From: an uncultured Roseburia sp.
Lineage (GTDB): Bacteria; Bacillota; Clostridia; Lachnospirales; Lachnospiraceae
Direction: 5' to 3'
DNA length: 64,000 nt
NCBI GenBank assembly: GCA_900550935.1
Contig: URUD01000009.1
Location: 6,550 to 70,549 of the forward strand
Below, piece by piece: positions 50,465 through 60,347 of the stretch; positions within the stretch are counted from its first letter, which is position 1, and each line of letters starts with the position of its first letter. The notes beneath the pieces are model-generated. The model did no database searches. It saw only the letters and a list, made by a program, of their open reading frames with translations, and was not told the origin of the DNA. Made by a program: the position numbers and the translations under genes.

Positions 50465-52588
50465 TTACAAAGAAATCGTCTTGGCAAGGTGGATCTCACT
50501 CGAAGAAGTTCCCACCTGGATCTCGTAGGTTCCACTTTTTACAGTAAATGCCCTTTGCTCCACATCATAGTGTGCAAAGTCCATCTTTGATAATGTAAAT
50601 GCAACCTGAATGGTTTCGCCTGCTTTTATCTCTCTCTTTTTAAATTTTTTCAGTTCATGGACACCTGCATGTGTGCCCTCTTTTGCCGCAACATATAACT
50701 GCACCGTTTCTTTTCCGTCTACGTCACTGTCATTTTTTACAGTAACCGTGACGGAAATCTCATCTCCCAGCTGTTTTACCGCAAGGTCTTCATAACAGAA
50801 ACTACTGTAGGAAAGCCCATGACCAAAACAGAAATTGATGTCTGTCTCTTCCTTATCATAAAAACGGTATCCCACTCTGGTGCCCTCTTTATATTCCACC
50901 ACGTCTTTTCTGCCAAAGGTTCCGATGTAATGTGCCGGGCACTGGTCTGCTGTTTTGATAAAAGTTTCTGCCAGTTTGCCGGATGGATTGACTCTTCCAA
51001 ACAGGGTCTCTGCGATCGCCGTTCCACCCTCCATGCCTGCATAATAACTGAATACGACTGCATGTGCCTTCTTAAGCCATGGCATCTCGACCGGAGAACC
51101 TGCATAGAGGACAACCACGGTATCCGGCACTTCCTCTAACAGTGCCGCAATGACCTCATCCTGTCCGTATGGCAGTTTCATGTCTTTCCGGTCTGCACCC
51201 TCCACATCATAGTCATGATTTAAGCCGCCAACAAAGATCACCGTATCACATTCTTTTGCCAGTGCAACTGCTTCGTTCCGGTAAGCGGCTGCTTTTACTT
51301 CGTCTACTTTCGCTTCTTTCTGCTCTCCGCCCCAGTCGTGGTCTGTGCTCTCCGCCTGCCAGTTTGTGGCATCTAAAGGTTTCTTTTCCGGCATAACATA
51401 ACCGGGTGCATAGAACACTTCACAGTTGCCACCCAATAATTTTTTGATGCCCATCAATGGTGAGATCTCATAGAGAGCCTTGATCTCGGCACTGCCGCCT
51501 CCGTTGGAATGGATCGCTGCTGCGTTGCCGCCGATGACTGCCACTTTATGCACTTTCTTTTCATTCAAAGGAAGGATCTTCTTTTCATTTTTTAACAGGA
51601 TCACTGATTCCCTTGCCACATTTAGGATTGCTTCCCTGTGCTCAGGCGTATTATAAGTTCCTGCTTTTCTCTCGCCCTTTTTCTCACCGATCATCTTTAA
51701 GCGGAGCATCAGTCTTAAGATATTGCGGACCTTTTCATCAATGAGTTCTTCTTTGATCTCGCCCGCTAAAATTTTCTTTCGCAGGGGCTCTGCCATGTGC
51801 TGTTCCTCAAACTCATATTTGACATCCATTTCGATATCCAGTGCCGAATTTGCCGCCTCTACGGTATCATGCACGCCGCCCCAGTCAGAGACGATCATGC
51901 CGTCAAAGTTCCATTCTTTGCGGAGTTTCTCATTTAAAAGAGACTTGCTAGTACAGCAGTGTTCGCCATTCAGACGGTTGTACGCTCCCATCAGAGAATA
52001 GATTTTCCCTTTTTCCACCGCTGCTTTAAATCCCGGCAGATAGATTTCCTCCAACGTCTGCTCGTCAACTTTTGTATCAACCCAGAGCCGCTCCGTCTCC
52101 TGTGAATTTGCTGCAAAATGTTTTACACAGGCAGCCACATCCTGTTTCTGGATGCCTTTCACAAGCGGTACGACCAGTTCCTCAATGAGCCTCGGGTCCT
52201 CGCTCATGTACTCGAAATTCCTGCCGCAGAGCGGGCTTCTTTTGATGTTGATGCCCGGGGCAAGAATCACATCCTTTTTTCTGCCCCTTGCTTCTTCGCC
52301 TAACACCGCTCCTGCTTCTTCTGCCAGTTTTTGATTCCAGGTCGATGCGATTGCACTGTTGCAGGGCAGGTAAGAAACAAAATCATCCGTTGTGCCGGTA
52401 TTTCTCCACTCATGATCCGCGAACTCTGCCCGCACACCCATCGGTCCATCCGACATGTACAGTGGCGGTATGCCAAGCCGGGCGACTCCTTCTGTCCGGA
52501 ACAATCCCGCACCATGGATCATTCCTATCTTTTCTTCCAGGGTAAGCTGACCAAGCAACTCCTCAATATACTTCTCCTGCTCCTGCAT
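50465..52588 (-). CDS. Beta-glucosidase/beta-glycosidase, GH3
   Basis: A 707-residue cytosolic enzyme (no signal peptide) with the three-domain GH3 layout: TIM barrel (1-300), alpha/beta sandwich (330-580) and fibronectin-III-like C-terminus (600-707). The nucleophile is Asp235 in GMIVSDWGGVHD; KHFAANSQETER holds the substrate-binding Lys-His pair, and LYMSDGPMGVR lies near the N-terminus. It should remove non-reducing beta-linked glucose (or xylose) residues. It follows the GH31 alpha-xylosidase by 45 bp, which fits stepwise removal of xylose and then glucose from xyloglucan fragments. Confidence 0.93.
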   Translation of the reverse strand: MQEQEKYIEELLGQLTLEEKIGMIHGAGLFRTEGVARLGIPPLYMSDGPMGVRAEFADHEWRNTGTTDDFVSYLPCNSAIASTWNQKLAEEAGAVLGEEARGRKKDVILAPGINIKRSPLCGRNFEYMSEDPRLIEELVVPLVKGIQKQDVAACVKHFAANSQETERLWVDTKVDEQTLEEIYLPGFKAAVEKGKIYSLMGAYNRLNGEHCCTSKSLLNEKLRKEWNFDGMIVSDWGGVHDTVEAANSALDIEMDVKYEFEEQHMAEPLRKKILAGEIKEELIDEKVRNILRLMLRLKMIGEKKGERKAGTYNTPEHREAILNVARESVILLKNEKKILPLNEKKVHKVAVIGGNAAAIHSNGGGSAEIKALYEISPLMGIKKLLGGNCEVFYAPGYVMPEKKPLDATNWQAESTDHDWGGEQKEAKVDEVKAAAYRNEAVALAKECDTVIFVGGLNHDYDVEGADRKDMKLPYGQDEVIAALLEEVPDTVVVLYAGSPVEMPWLKKAHAVVFSYYAGMEGGTAIAETLFGRVNPSGKLAETFIKTADQCPAHYIGTFGRKDVVEYKEGTRVGYRFYDKEETDINFCFGHGLSYSSFCYEDLAVKQLGDEISVTVTVKNDSDVDGKETVQLYVAAKEGTHAGVHELKKFKKREIKAGETIQVAFTLSKMDFAHYDVEQRAFTVKSGTYEIQVGTSSSEIHLAKTISL

Positions 52589-52633
52589 AAACTTCTCCTT
52601 CCTTCTCCCTCACTGGCAATATCGTTTCTATGC

Positions 52634-54973
52634 CTAGTATAATACGGTTGCACTGCCACTTTCCTCAAAAGTCAGGACAACATCAGTTCCATCCATCTGA
52701 TAATCTGCTCCGCTTACTTTCTTTGGCTCACTCTCATTTACCAGAATAACCTTGCTGCCGTACGCACTCTCTACGGAAATCTCGTAGCCGTCTTCTTTAT
52801 GCAACACATGAACGGATGCCTCTTTTTCATTTTCTGTTCCGTAAACTACGGTCTCTGCCTCTGCTCCTTTTTCCAGTGCATAGACACGGAAAGAAACATC
52901 TTTTGCATACGCATAAACTGCATTGTCATTTTTCGCACCGATCGCAACAATGCTTCCCTCTCTTGCGTAAAGCGGAATGCTTAAATAACCATGCTTCTCG
53001 CGGTACCATCTGCCACCAGTTCTTTCCTCGCCTGTCAGAACAGAAGTCCATCTGCCCTCTGGAAGATAATATTCTGCAATGCCATCCTCTCTGAAGATCG
53101 GTGCCACAAGGAGCGAATCTCCTAACATATACTGGTCTGCCAGATAGGAACAGTTTTTATCCTCTGTAAACTCTAATACCATGCTCCGCATCATTGGAAC
53201 ACCGGTCTTTGATGTCTCGATCGCATTGCGGTAGAGATACGGCATTAAAGATGTCTTTAACTGTGCAAAGAAACGTACCACATCAACAGCTTCCTCATCA
53301 TATGCCCACGGCACACGGTAAGAGGTCGAACCATGCAGTCTGGAATGAGTCGATAACAGTCCAAATGCACACCATCTCTTATAGACATCCGGTGTCGAAG
53401 TGCTCTCAAATCCTCCGATGTCGTGACTCCAGAACCCAAATCCGGAACTGGTCAAAGATAAGCCGCCGCGCAGGCTCTCCTCCATGGACTCATAATCAGA
53501 CCAGCAGTCTCCACCCCAGTGTACCGGGAATTTCTGACCACCTGCGGTTGCCGAACGTGCAAAGAGGATCGCATCTTTCTCTCCTTTTTTCTTTTTAATA
53601 ACCTCATATACGGTCTTGTTGTAAAGATAAGTATAATAATTGTGCATTTTTACCGGATCGGAACCATCGTAATATACCGCATCGGTCGGAATACGCTCGC
53701 CAAAATCCGTCTTAAAGCAATCCACGCCCATATCGAGCAGTGCCTCTAATTTCTTTCCATACCATTCACGGGCTGCCGGATTGGTAAAATCTACGATCGC
53801 CAGTCCCGGCTGCCACATATCCCACTGCCATACATCACCGTTTGGACGTTTTAAGAAGTAGCCGCCCTTTACGCCCTCCTCAAACATGGAGGATTCCTGT
53901 CCAACGTAACTGTTGATCCAGACACAGATCTTTAGACCCTTTTTCTTTAACCGTGCTAACATTCCTTCCGGGTCCGGGAACACTCTGGAATCCCAGGTAA
54001 AGTCGCACCAGTTGAAATCTTTCATCCAGAAGCAGTCAAAGTGGAATACGGAAAGCGGTATCTTTCTCTCCAGCATTCCATCCACAAATTTATTGACCGT
54101 ATCTTCATCATAATTGGTCGTAAAGGAAGTAGACAGCCATAAACCAAATGTCCACGGTGCCGGAAGGGATGGTTTTCCGGTAATATCGGTATAACGCATC
54201 AGAACTTCTTTCATTGTCGGTCCGTTGATCAGAAAATAATCAAGGCTTTCTCCCGGAACCGAAAACTCCACTTTGGTTACCATCTCCGTTGCCACTTCAA
54301 AGGAAACCCGCTCCGGATGATTTACAAAGACACCATATCCTCTGTTTGATACATAAAATGGAATGTTCTTATAGGACTGCTCCGTGGAAGTACCGCCATC
54401 TTCATTCCAGATATCCACACTCTGTCCATTTTTTACAAATGCGGAGAAACGTTCTCCAAGACCATAGATCAGTTCTCCCACCGACAGGGAAAGCTGCTCT
54501 CTCATGTAGGCATCTTCCGGTCCCTTATCATAGGCAAATCCTTTCCAGTCCGTTTTCATATATGCAAGGTCTCTCCAGCCGCTTGCTGTGATCTTTTCTG
54601 ATCCGCGGTAGAATATCATGGCACCATTGCCCTTTTCCACCTCAATGCGCAGGGTACCACTTGATACGATCAGTTTTTCCTCCGTTTCTTCTGCTTTCAG
54701 ATTTCCGGTCTGTGGTGCTGCAATTTCAAAGGAAGGTGCTTTTTTCTGCACGCCCATATGATGATAGGTCTGCACACGCAAAACCTCCGGATAAGGTGCC
54801 GTGATCTGAATGGTCAGATTGATACCTCCTAAGGTATCCCCTCTGTGTCCAATGTGGCTCGTCGGCGCACATATTGTCACCATATCCTGTTCTATTTTTG
54901 AAAAATACACCTGTGCAGGTGAAAAACATTCACAATTTTCTTTCTGTAACCAACAACCATTGCTAAACTTCAT
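52634..54973 (-). CDS. yicI: Alpha-xylosidase, GH31 (YicI type)
   Basis: This 779-residue cytosolic enzyme closely follows E. coli YicI. The nucleophile is Asp423 in KTDFGERIPT and the acid/base is Asp489 in HWGGDCWSDYE. The five residues that mark YicI as an alpha-xylosidase rather than an alpha-glucosidase (Phe277, Cys307, Phe308, Trp345, Lys414 in YicI, from memory) are all present at a constant offset of +7: Phe284, Cys314, Phe315, Trp352, Lys421. It should remove alpha-1,6-linked xylose from the non-reducing end of xyloglucan oligosaccharides. I chose ATG 54971-54973 with GGAGG 8 nt upstream. First gene of the GH31-GH3 unit, divergent from the YesN-type regulator. Confidence 0.95.
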   Translation of the reverse strand: MKFSNGCWLQKENCECFSPAQVYFSKIEQDMVTICAPTSHIGHRGDTLGGINLTIQITAPYPEVLRVQTYHHMGVQKKAPSFEIAAPQTGNLKAEETEEKLIVSSGTLRIEVEKGNGAMIFYRGSEKITASGWRDLAYMKTDWKGFAYDKGPEDAYMREQLSLSVGELIYGLGERFSAFVKNGQSVDIWNEDGGTSTEQSYKNIPFYVSNRGYGVFVNHPERVSFEVATEMVTKVEFSVPGESLDYFLINGPTMKEVLMRYTDITGKPSLPAPWTFGLWLSTSFTTNYDEDTVNKFVDGMLERKIPLSVFHFDCFWMKDFNWCDFTWDSRVFPDPEGMLARLKKKGLKICVWINSYVGQESSMFEEGVKGGYFLKRPNGDVWQWDMWQPGLAIVDFTNPAAREWYGKKLEALLDMGVDCFKTDFGERIPTDAVYYDGSDPVKMHNYYTYLYNKTVYEVIKKKKGEKDAILFARSATAGGQKFPVHWGGDCWSDYESMEESLRGGLSLTSSGFGFWSHDIGGFESTSTPDVYKRWCAFGLLSTHSRLHGSTSYRVPWAYDEEAVDVVRFFAQLKTSLMPYLYRNAIETSKTGVPMMRSMVLEFTEDKNCSYLADQYMLGDSLLVAPIFREDGIAEYYLPEGRWTSVLTGEERTGGRWYREKHGYLSIPLYAREGSIVAIGAKNDNAVYAYAKDVSFRVYALEKGAEAETVVYGTENEKEASVHVLHKEDGYEISVESAYGSKVILVNESEPKKVSGADYQMDGTDVVLTFEESGSATVLY

Positions 54974-55006
54974 CGTTTTCTCCTCCATTTATTTTCATTT
55001 TTGCTC

Positions 55007-55012
55007 ATTGTA
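55007..55012 (-). promoter_or_regulatory. -10 box of the GH31-GH3 operon, no good -35
   Basis: Minus strand TACAAT at 55007-55012, about 34 nt before the GH31 ATG. At 17-nt spacing the -35 position reads TATTTT, far from consensus, as expected for an activator-dependent promoter. The divergent response regulator is the obvious candidate activator. Confidence 0.4.
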
Positions 55013-55068
55013 GCCTAATTTCCCGGAATAAAATACCCGTGAAACTGTAGATAAAACACCCCACAAAT

Positions 55069-55097
55069 TTGACAAATCTGCAGTCCAATTTTATAAT
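55069..55097 (+). promoter_or_regulatory. Promoter of the YesN-type response regulator gene
   Basis: TTGACA (55069-55074), 17 nt, TATAAT (55092-55097): full consensus in both boxes, 34 nt before the ATG. Confidence 0.9.
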
Positions 55098-55131
55098 TAT
55101 CTATCAGTATCAGAGACAGGAGTGTAGTGTT

Positions 55132-56682
55132 ATGTATCATATTTTTATTGCGGATGACGAAGCGATCATCCGTGAGGGATTAAAGTGTCTTTTAGATTAT
55201 GAATCGCTTGGTTTTACCATAGCAGGGGAAGCTGCCAATGGCGAAAGTGCATACGAACAAATCATTGCAGCACAGCCGGACGTCGTTCTCCTTGATATCC
55301 GCATGCCAAAAATGCTCGGTCTTGATGTGATAAAAAACGCCCGTGAACAGGGCTTTAAGGGTAAGATCATTATCTTAAGCGGCTATTCTGACTTTAAATA
55401 TGCACAGGAAGCCATCCGTTACGGTGTCCAGTATTACCTCACGAAACCGATCGATGAAGATGAATTAGAAGAGATCCTCTGTGACATCAAAAAACAGCTT
55501 GATGAGGAATGTGCCAACGAAAACACGCAGGAACACTACAGACAGAAGGCCAGAAATACGATCATCCACGATATCTTATCCGGTACTGCCTCCTTCTCTT
55601 CTTTTGACCCGAAAGAACTGCAGTTAGATGCCAGTATCTATCAGGTCTTAATTTATGAAAAGTACAATCACGACACCGGTGAACTTTCTTATCGTTTCTC
55701 CGATCTGCTTCGTGTTACCAATCAGGATTATCATTCCTATGATACAATTTTTCACAATGGTCAGGAAGTCATCCTGTTAAAAGGGCCGCTCGCCATTCAG
55801 AAATTCAATGAATTTTTAGACCGCTATCAGCAGGAAAAACGACCACAGAAGGATTCTCCGCTTGACAGCCTGTTTATCACCTATGGAAGCTGCGTCTCTT
55901 CCTTAAAAGATGTAAGGCTCTCCTACCAGCAGGCAGCATGTCTGCTTACCCGCCGCTTTTTCTGCGAGCAGGAACAACACACCATCGGCTATTTTGACCT
56001 GCCGGAACCGGAACATCTCTCTTCTGTTTTAAGTGATGACCTACAGGAGGAATACGCCAATAAACTGTTTGGTTATTTACAGGCATTCAACCGCAATATG
56101 CTTGCAGAAACTCTTTCCCATTTGCAGACACAACTCTACAATGCTGCAGATTCGATTGCAGAGATCCGGCTTTTCCTGACCGATCTGTTTTTGCAGATCA
56201 AGGAACGTATCAACCATCTCTACAACAATGCCAACATCCCTTTTCCAGGCAATGCAGAGATCATCAAATCCATTGAGGAACGCTATTATCTCTATGAGAT
56301 CATCCTCTACCTGACCGAACAGTTTGAACTTGTGATCTCCTCGATTGGAACATCCTCCAGAGAAAGCGTACTGGATGATATATTGCACTATATTAATCAT
56401 AATTATACAAACAATATCACACTGGAAAATATTGCCCCGCTCTTTGGTTATAACAGTTCCTACCTTGGCAAGATCTTTTCCAAGAAAATGGGGCAAAACT
56501 TTAACTCCTATGTCGATCAGGTGCGCATCGAACATTCCAAAGAACTGCTTTTGACAACCGACCTGAAAGTCTATACCATTGCTGAAAAGGTCGGATACCG
56601 GAATGTAGATTATTTCCACATCAAATTCAAAAAGAATACCGGGAAAAGCCCGGCAGAATTCCGCAGGGAAAACAAAGCATAG
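55132..56682 (+). CDS. Two-component response regulator, YesN/AraC type
   Basis: A 516-residue regulator. It has an N-terminal receiver domain (acidic pocket D8/D9, phospho-acceptor Asp55 in VVLLDIRMPK, Lys in YYLTKPID), a middle region of about 280 residues (140-415), and a C-terminal AraC double helix-turn-helix (DDILHYINHNYTNNITLENI, GYNSSYLGKIFSKKMGQNFN, VGYRNVDYFHIKFKKNTGKS). In Firmicutes such regulators work with a YesM-type sensor kinase to switch on oligosaccharide importers; no kinase gene is in the window, so it may be beyond 64000 or elsewhere. The start at ATG 55132 has AGGAG 9 nt upstream. It lies between the two hydrolase units and is expected to activate both. Confidence 0.93.
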   Translation: MYHIFIADDEAIIREGLKCLLDYESLGFTIAGEAANGESAYEQIIAAQPDVVLLDIRMPKMLGLDVIKNAREQGFKGKIIILSGYSDFKYAQEAIRYGVQYYLTKPIDEDELEEILCDIKKQLDEECANENTQEHYRQKARNTIIHDILSGTASFSSFDPKELQLDASIYQVLIYEKYNHDTGELSYRFSDLLRVTNQDYHSYDTIFHNGQEVILLKGPLAIQKFNEFLDRYQQEKRPQKDSPLDSLFITYGSCVSSLKDVRLSYQQAACLLTRRFFCEQEQHTIGYFDLPEPEHLSSVLSDDLQEEYANKLFGYLQAFNRNMLAETLSHLQTQLYNAADSIAEIRLFLTDLFLQIKERINHLYNNANIPFPGNAEIIKSIEERYYLYEIILYLTEQFELVISSIGTSSRESVLDDILHYINHNYTNNITLENIAPLFGYNSSYLGKIFSKKMGQNFNSYVDQVRIEHSKELLLTTDLKVYTIAEKVGYRNVDYFHIKFKKNTGKSPAEFRRENKA

Positions 56683-58155
56683 CTATGCGATCTTTACACG
56701 GAGCACAACCGGAACATCCACATAAAAAGGCTCCGTTTTCACATGCAGCCCCTCACCATCCACATGCCAGGTGAGGGGTTTTTCATACCCTAACACCGTC
56801 ACGTCTTCGATGATACCGTGAAACTCCGGCACATTCTGATCCGCGCTGTCTGCTAAGGAACGCACTAAAAATGTGCCATCTTTCGGGCATTTTAGCGCGA
56901 TCGCATAAATATTTCCATGATTTACGGTAAATCGGTAATCCTGCTCCGTAAATTTCGTCTCAGTCTGATCCTGAAACTGTCCTTCTTTCATCCTTGTCGG
57001 ACCTTCCATCGATCTTCGCCAGACTTTTGCTCCTTTGATTGCCTCTCCATTGCATCTCATCCAGACTGCCAGATCCATCAGGATCTTTTTATCTCCTTCC
57101 GGGATCGTGCCATCTGCCTTCGGTCCGATATTGAGCAGCAGATTTCCATTTTTGCTCACTACATCTACGAGCGTGCAGATGATCTCACTGCTACTTTTAT
57201 AATCCAGTGACTGCGTGTAACACCATGAATTTCTTGCCACCGCCGTATCGGTCTGCCAGGCATAAGGCTTCGCCTCTGCAAAACCTCCACGCTCAACCTC
57301 TACAATGCCACTTCCAAACATCATCGCATCATGTTTATAGCAGATGCTGACCTGTTTTCCCTGCTGCCGGCCATAGTTATAATAAAATGCCGCCAGTTTC
57401 TTCAAATAGGGCTTAAATGCCTCATGCTGGATCCACCAGTCAAAATAGAGCAGTTCCGGGCTGTAATTTAAGATCAGCTCTGCAGTGCGCGCCAGCCAGT
57501 CATTTAAAAATTCTTCCTCAGGGTACGGCTTGGAATACAGGTCTTCCGTCTTCGGCTCTTTTTCTGCCGGCCAGTAAAAATCGCCTTTTTTCATCGGTGC
57601 TTTCACATCACTGTCAAATTCCCTGCCATGTCCCATGAAAAAGAAGTGCTCTGCCCGGTGTGATGAAGTACAGAAATGAAGCCCTGCCCGTTCCGCCTCC
57701 ATTTTCAGTGCCAAAAGGATATCTTTCTTTGGTCCCATCTCTGCCGCATTCCATTTGGAGAGATCACTCCGGTACATCTGAAATCCGTCGTGGTGCTCCG
57801 CCACCGGAAAGATATAACCTGCTCCGGCATCCCGAAACAAAGCGATCCACTCTGCCGCATCAAATTTTTCCGCACGAAACAGCGGGATAAAATTCTGATA
57901 ACCAAAGTCTTTCTGCTCTCCATAGACTTTTCTGTGATATTCATAAGCCGGCATCCCTTTTATATACATATTTCTGGAATACCATTCATTCGAATATGCC
58001 GGAACGCTGTAGAGCCCCCAGTGGATGAAGATCCCAAGTTTTTCTTTTGCAAACCACTCCGGTATCTCCTGCTCCATTAAAGACCCCCACTCCGGCAGAA
58101 AGGGACCTTCTATGATCCCTTTTTCTACCCTGTTTAAAATCTCCTTCTCGTTCAC
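56683..58155 (-). CDS. Alpha-L-fucosidase, GH29
   Basis: A 490-residue cytosolic GH29 enzyme. Family landmarks are KLGIFIHWGLYSVPAYSNEW (HWG at 45-47), VAEHHDGFQMY (His/His/Asp of the fucose pocket, 120-126) and the nucleophile Asp239 in LLYFDWWIQ. The acid/base residue is not securely placed by motif. A C-terminal beta domain follows from about residue 375. No signal peptide, so it acts on imported sugars. 20 bp after the GH42 gene and last in the importer operon. Its stop codon abuts the response-regulator stop inside the palindrome GCATAGCTATGC. Confidence 0.9.
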   Translation of the reverse strand: MNEKEILNRVEKGIIEGPFLPEWGSLMEQEIPEWFAKEKLGIFIHWGLYSVPAYSNEWYSRNMYIKGMPAYEYHRKVYGEQKDFGYQNFIPLFRAEKFDAAEWIALFRDAGAGYIFPVAEHHDGFQMYRSDLSKWNAAEMGPKKDILLALKMEAERAGLHFCTSSHRAEHFFFMGHGREFDSDVKAPMKKGDFYWPAEKEPKTEDLYSKPYPEEEFLNDWLARTAELILNYSPELLYFDWWIQHEAFKPYLKKLAAFYYNYGRQQGKQVSICYKHDAMMFGSGIVEVERGGFAEAKPYAWQTDTAVARNSWCYTQSLDYKSSSEIICTLVDVVSKNGNLLLNIGPKADGTIPEGDKKILMDLAVWMRCNGEAIKGAKVWRRSMEGPTRMKEGQFQDQTETKFTEQDYRFTVNHGNIYAIALKCPKDGTFLVRSLADSADQNVPEFHGIIEDVTVLGYEKPLTWHVDGEGLHVKTEPFYVDVPVVLRVKIA

Positions 58156-58175
58156 AAAAAATCCCCCTGTTTGTT

Positions 58176-60227
58176 TTATTTTTGCTGAATGAGTGCGACA
58201 TCCTTTGCAGCAAGTTCTATCGTCTCTCCGTCCTGATACTCCCTGTTATTAAGCAGGTCTGTTCCGCCGGATCTTAATGTGACTTTCTCCGTTTTTTCAC
58301 TGTGATTTAACAAAAATAAGAACGTACCGTTTTTATTTTCACGCACACAAGCCTCCACACTGATCCCTGCGTTTCCATCCGATCCGGTTGTCACAAGTGG
58401 TGTGATCTCACATTCACCCAGGATCCGCTCAAATAATCCGCGGTAAAAATCCGCATTGGAACGTGTTGCCACATAATATGCCGTACCCTTTCCATAGGAA
58501 TTTCTGGTCACTGCCGACATGCCTGCATAAAAATCATTGTCATAGGATGCAAGGCTCTCTGCGCCCTCCAGATGCAGCAGATCACAGAGGATCTCTGCCG
58601 GGTACTGTTTTCCATCGTAGGTAAAGGTGTGTTTTAAGCCGATATCCTCCACCGGGATGGCATCCGATTCTTCGACCCAGATACCTAAGATATCGCGCAG
58701 TCTGCCCGGATATCCACCGGTAATGACCAGATCGTGATCCTCCACATAGCCGCTGAAATAGGTTGTCACAAAAGTGCCACCCTGCGATACAAATTTGCCG
58801 ATCTTCTCGTCATAACCATCCTTGCACATATATAACAGTGGTGCGATCAGTACCTGATAACCGGATAAATCTTCCTCCACACTGACCATATCCACCGGAA
58901 TGTGCATCTGGAAAAGTGTGCGGTAATACTGGTACACCTCATCATAATAATTGACTGCCTCACTTGGTCCTGCCGAAAGTGTGGTTGCCCACCAGTTATC
59001 CCAGTCAAACACGATCGCAACTTTTGCTTTTGTTCTTGCCGCAAGCGTGGTATCTTTCAAGTTTTCCAGCTCTGCTCCCAACGCTGCGATCTCGCGAAAG
59101 ACTCTGGTGTTTTCCGTTCCGACATGGTCGATCACCGCTCCGTGATATTTTTCACATGCCCCGATGCTTCTTCTCATCTGGAAGAACATCACGGTATCCG
59201 AGCCGTGTGCCAGTGCCTGATAGCTGAGCAGGCGCATCACGCCGGGACGTTTCAGGGCACAGTAGGTATGCCAGTTGCTGACACTCGGGGTCTGCTCCAT
59301 CAGTGCAAACGGCTTGCCATGTTTTACGCCGCGCATCACATCATGTACCATTGCATTGTGTGCATACTCTGCCCCAAATGCCGGGTAGCTGTCCCAGGAA
59401 ACAAAGTCCATCTCTTTTCCCCATTTCTGGTAGTCAAGCGGCTGATAGCATCCCATCAGGTTTGTTGTGACCGGAATATCCGGGGTATACTGTTTCACAA
59501 CATCCCGCTCGAGTTTAAAGCACTCAAGCAGACTGTCGGAATTAAATCTCCGGTAATCCAAAGAAATTCCCTGAAAATTCGTACGTGGCTTTCCATCCCA
59601 GGAAAATTCCTCACTTCTTAGATCCGGCAGCACCACGTCATCCCAGTCATAAAAGGTATGTCCCCAGAAGCTGGTGTTCCAGACACGGTTTAACTCGTCT
59701 ATCGTGTGATATTTTTTCTGCAGCCAGACACGAAATGCCTTTTCGCAGTTCTCACAGTAGCACTCTCCACCATATTCGTTGGAAATGTGCCACGCTACGA
59801 TATTGTCATAATCGCGGTAACGTTTCGCAAGCTGCTCTGCCAGTGCAACGGAGTATTTCCGGTAAGTCGGACTGTTTGGGCAGGAATTATGGCGACTTCC
59901 GAATTTACGCTTCATTCCATTATATTCGGTGCGTAAAATATCCGGGTATTTTCTTGCCATCCAGGCCGGATGTGCAGCCGTGGATGTTGCAAGACAGATT
60001 TTCAGTCCATTTTCCCTTACATACTCCATGATCTTATCCAGTTTTGTGAAATCATAGGTGGTCTCATCCGGCTGTAATGCTGCCCAGCTGAATACATTTA
60101 AGGTCACAACATCAATATGCGCCAGTTTGAACATCCGCATATCCTCTTCCCAGATCTCCTCCGGCCACTGCTCCGGATTATAGTCTCCGCCATACAGGAT
60201 CTTGTTTACTTTTTTGCTCTCTATCAT
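58176..60227 (-). CDS. Beta-galactosidase, GH42
   Basis: A 683-residue cytosolic GH42 enzyme. The acid/base is Glu151 in WHISNEYGGECYC, the nucleophile is Glu311 in FALMEQTPS, and the four zinc cysteines of the family are present (C116, C156, C158, C161). The A domain (TIM barrel, to about 380) is followed by the trimerisation domain and a C-terminal beta domain. I chose ATG 60225-60227 (MIESKKV) with GAGAGG 9 nt upstream rather than the frame's first start at 60293. It sits 120 bp after the solute-binding protein gene; the gap has a weak stem ending in CTGTTTTT that may set the ratio of the two products. Expected to remove terminal beta-galactose before or after defucosylation. Confidence 0.95.
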   Translation of the reverse strand: MIESKKVNKILYGGDYNPEQWPEEIWEEDMRMFKLAHIDVVTLNVFSWAALQPDETTYDFTKLDKIMEYVRENGLKICLATSTAAHPAWMARKYPDILRTEYNGMKRKFGSRHNSCPNSPTYRKYSVALAEQLAKRYRDYDNIVAWHISNEYGGECYCENCEKAFRVWLQKKYHTIDELNRVWNTSFWGHTFYDWDDVVLPDLRSEEFSWDGKPRTNFQGISLDYRRFNSDSLLECFKLERDVVKQYTPDIPVTTNLMGCYQPLDYQKWGKEMDFVSWDSYPAFGAEYAHNAMVHDVMRGVKHGKPFALMEQTPSVSNWHTYCALKRPGVMRLLSYQALAHGSDTVMFFQMRRSIGACEKYHGAVIDHVGTENTRVFREIAALGAELENLKDTTLAARTKAKVAIVFDWDNWWATTLSAGPSEAVNYYDEVYQYYRTLFQMHIPVDMVSVEEDLSGYQVLIAPLLYMCKDGYDEKIGKFVSQGGTFVTTYFSGYVEDHDLVITGGYPGRLRDILGIWVEESDAIPVEDIGLKHTFTYDGKQYPAEILCDLLHLEGAESLASYDNDFYAGMSAVTRNSYGKGTAYYVATRSNADFYRGLFERILGECEITPLVTTGSDGNAGISVEACVRENKNGTFLFLLNHSEKTEKVTLRSGGTDLLNNREYQDGETIELAAKDVALIQQK

Positions 60228-60347
60228 CAATCTTATCCTCTCTTTGTCTTTTTTGTTACTATACCCTAGAACCAATACAGAAAAACAGACCACCGCACAA
60301 ACCTGTCGGTACTATGCAGCAGCCTGTTTCCTTTTCCTGTTATTTTT

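Noticed and set aside
58902..59621. + strand frame of 239 codons
   Set aside because: Antisense to the GH42 gene, whose catalytic and zinc residues are all in place.
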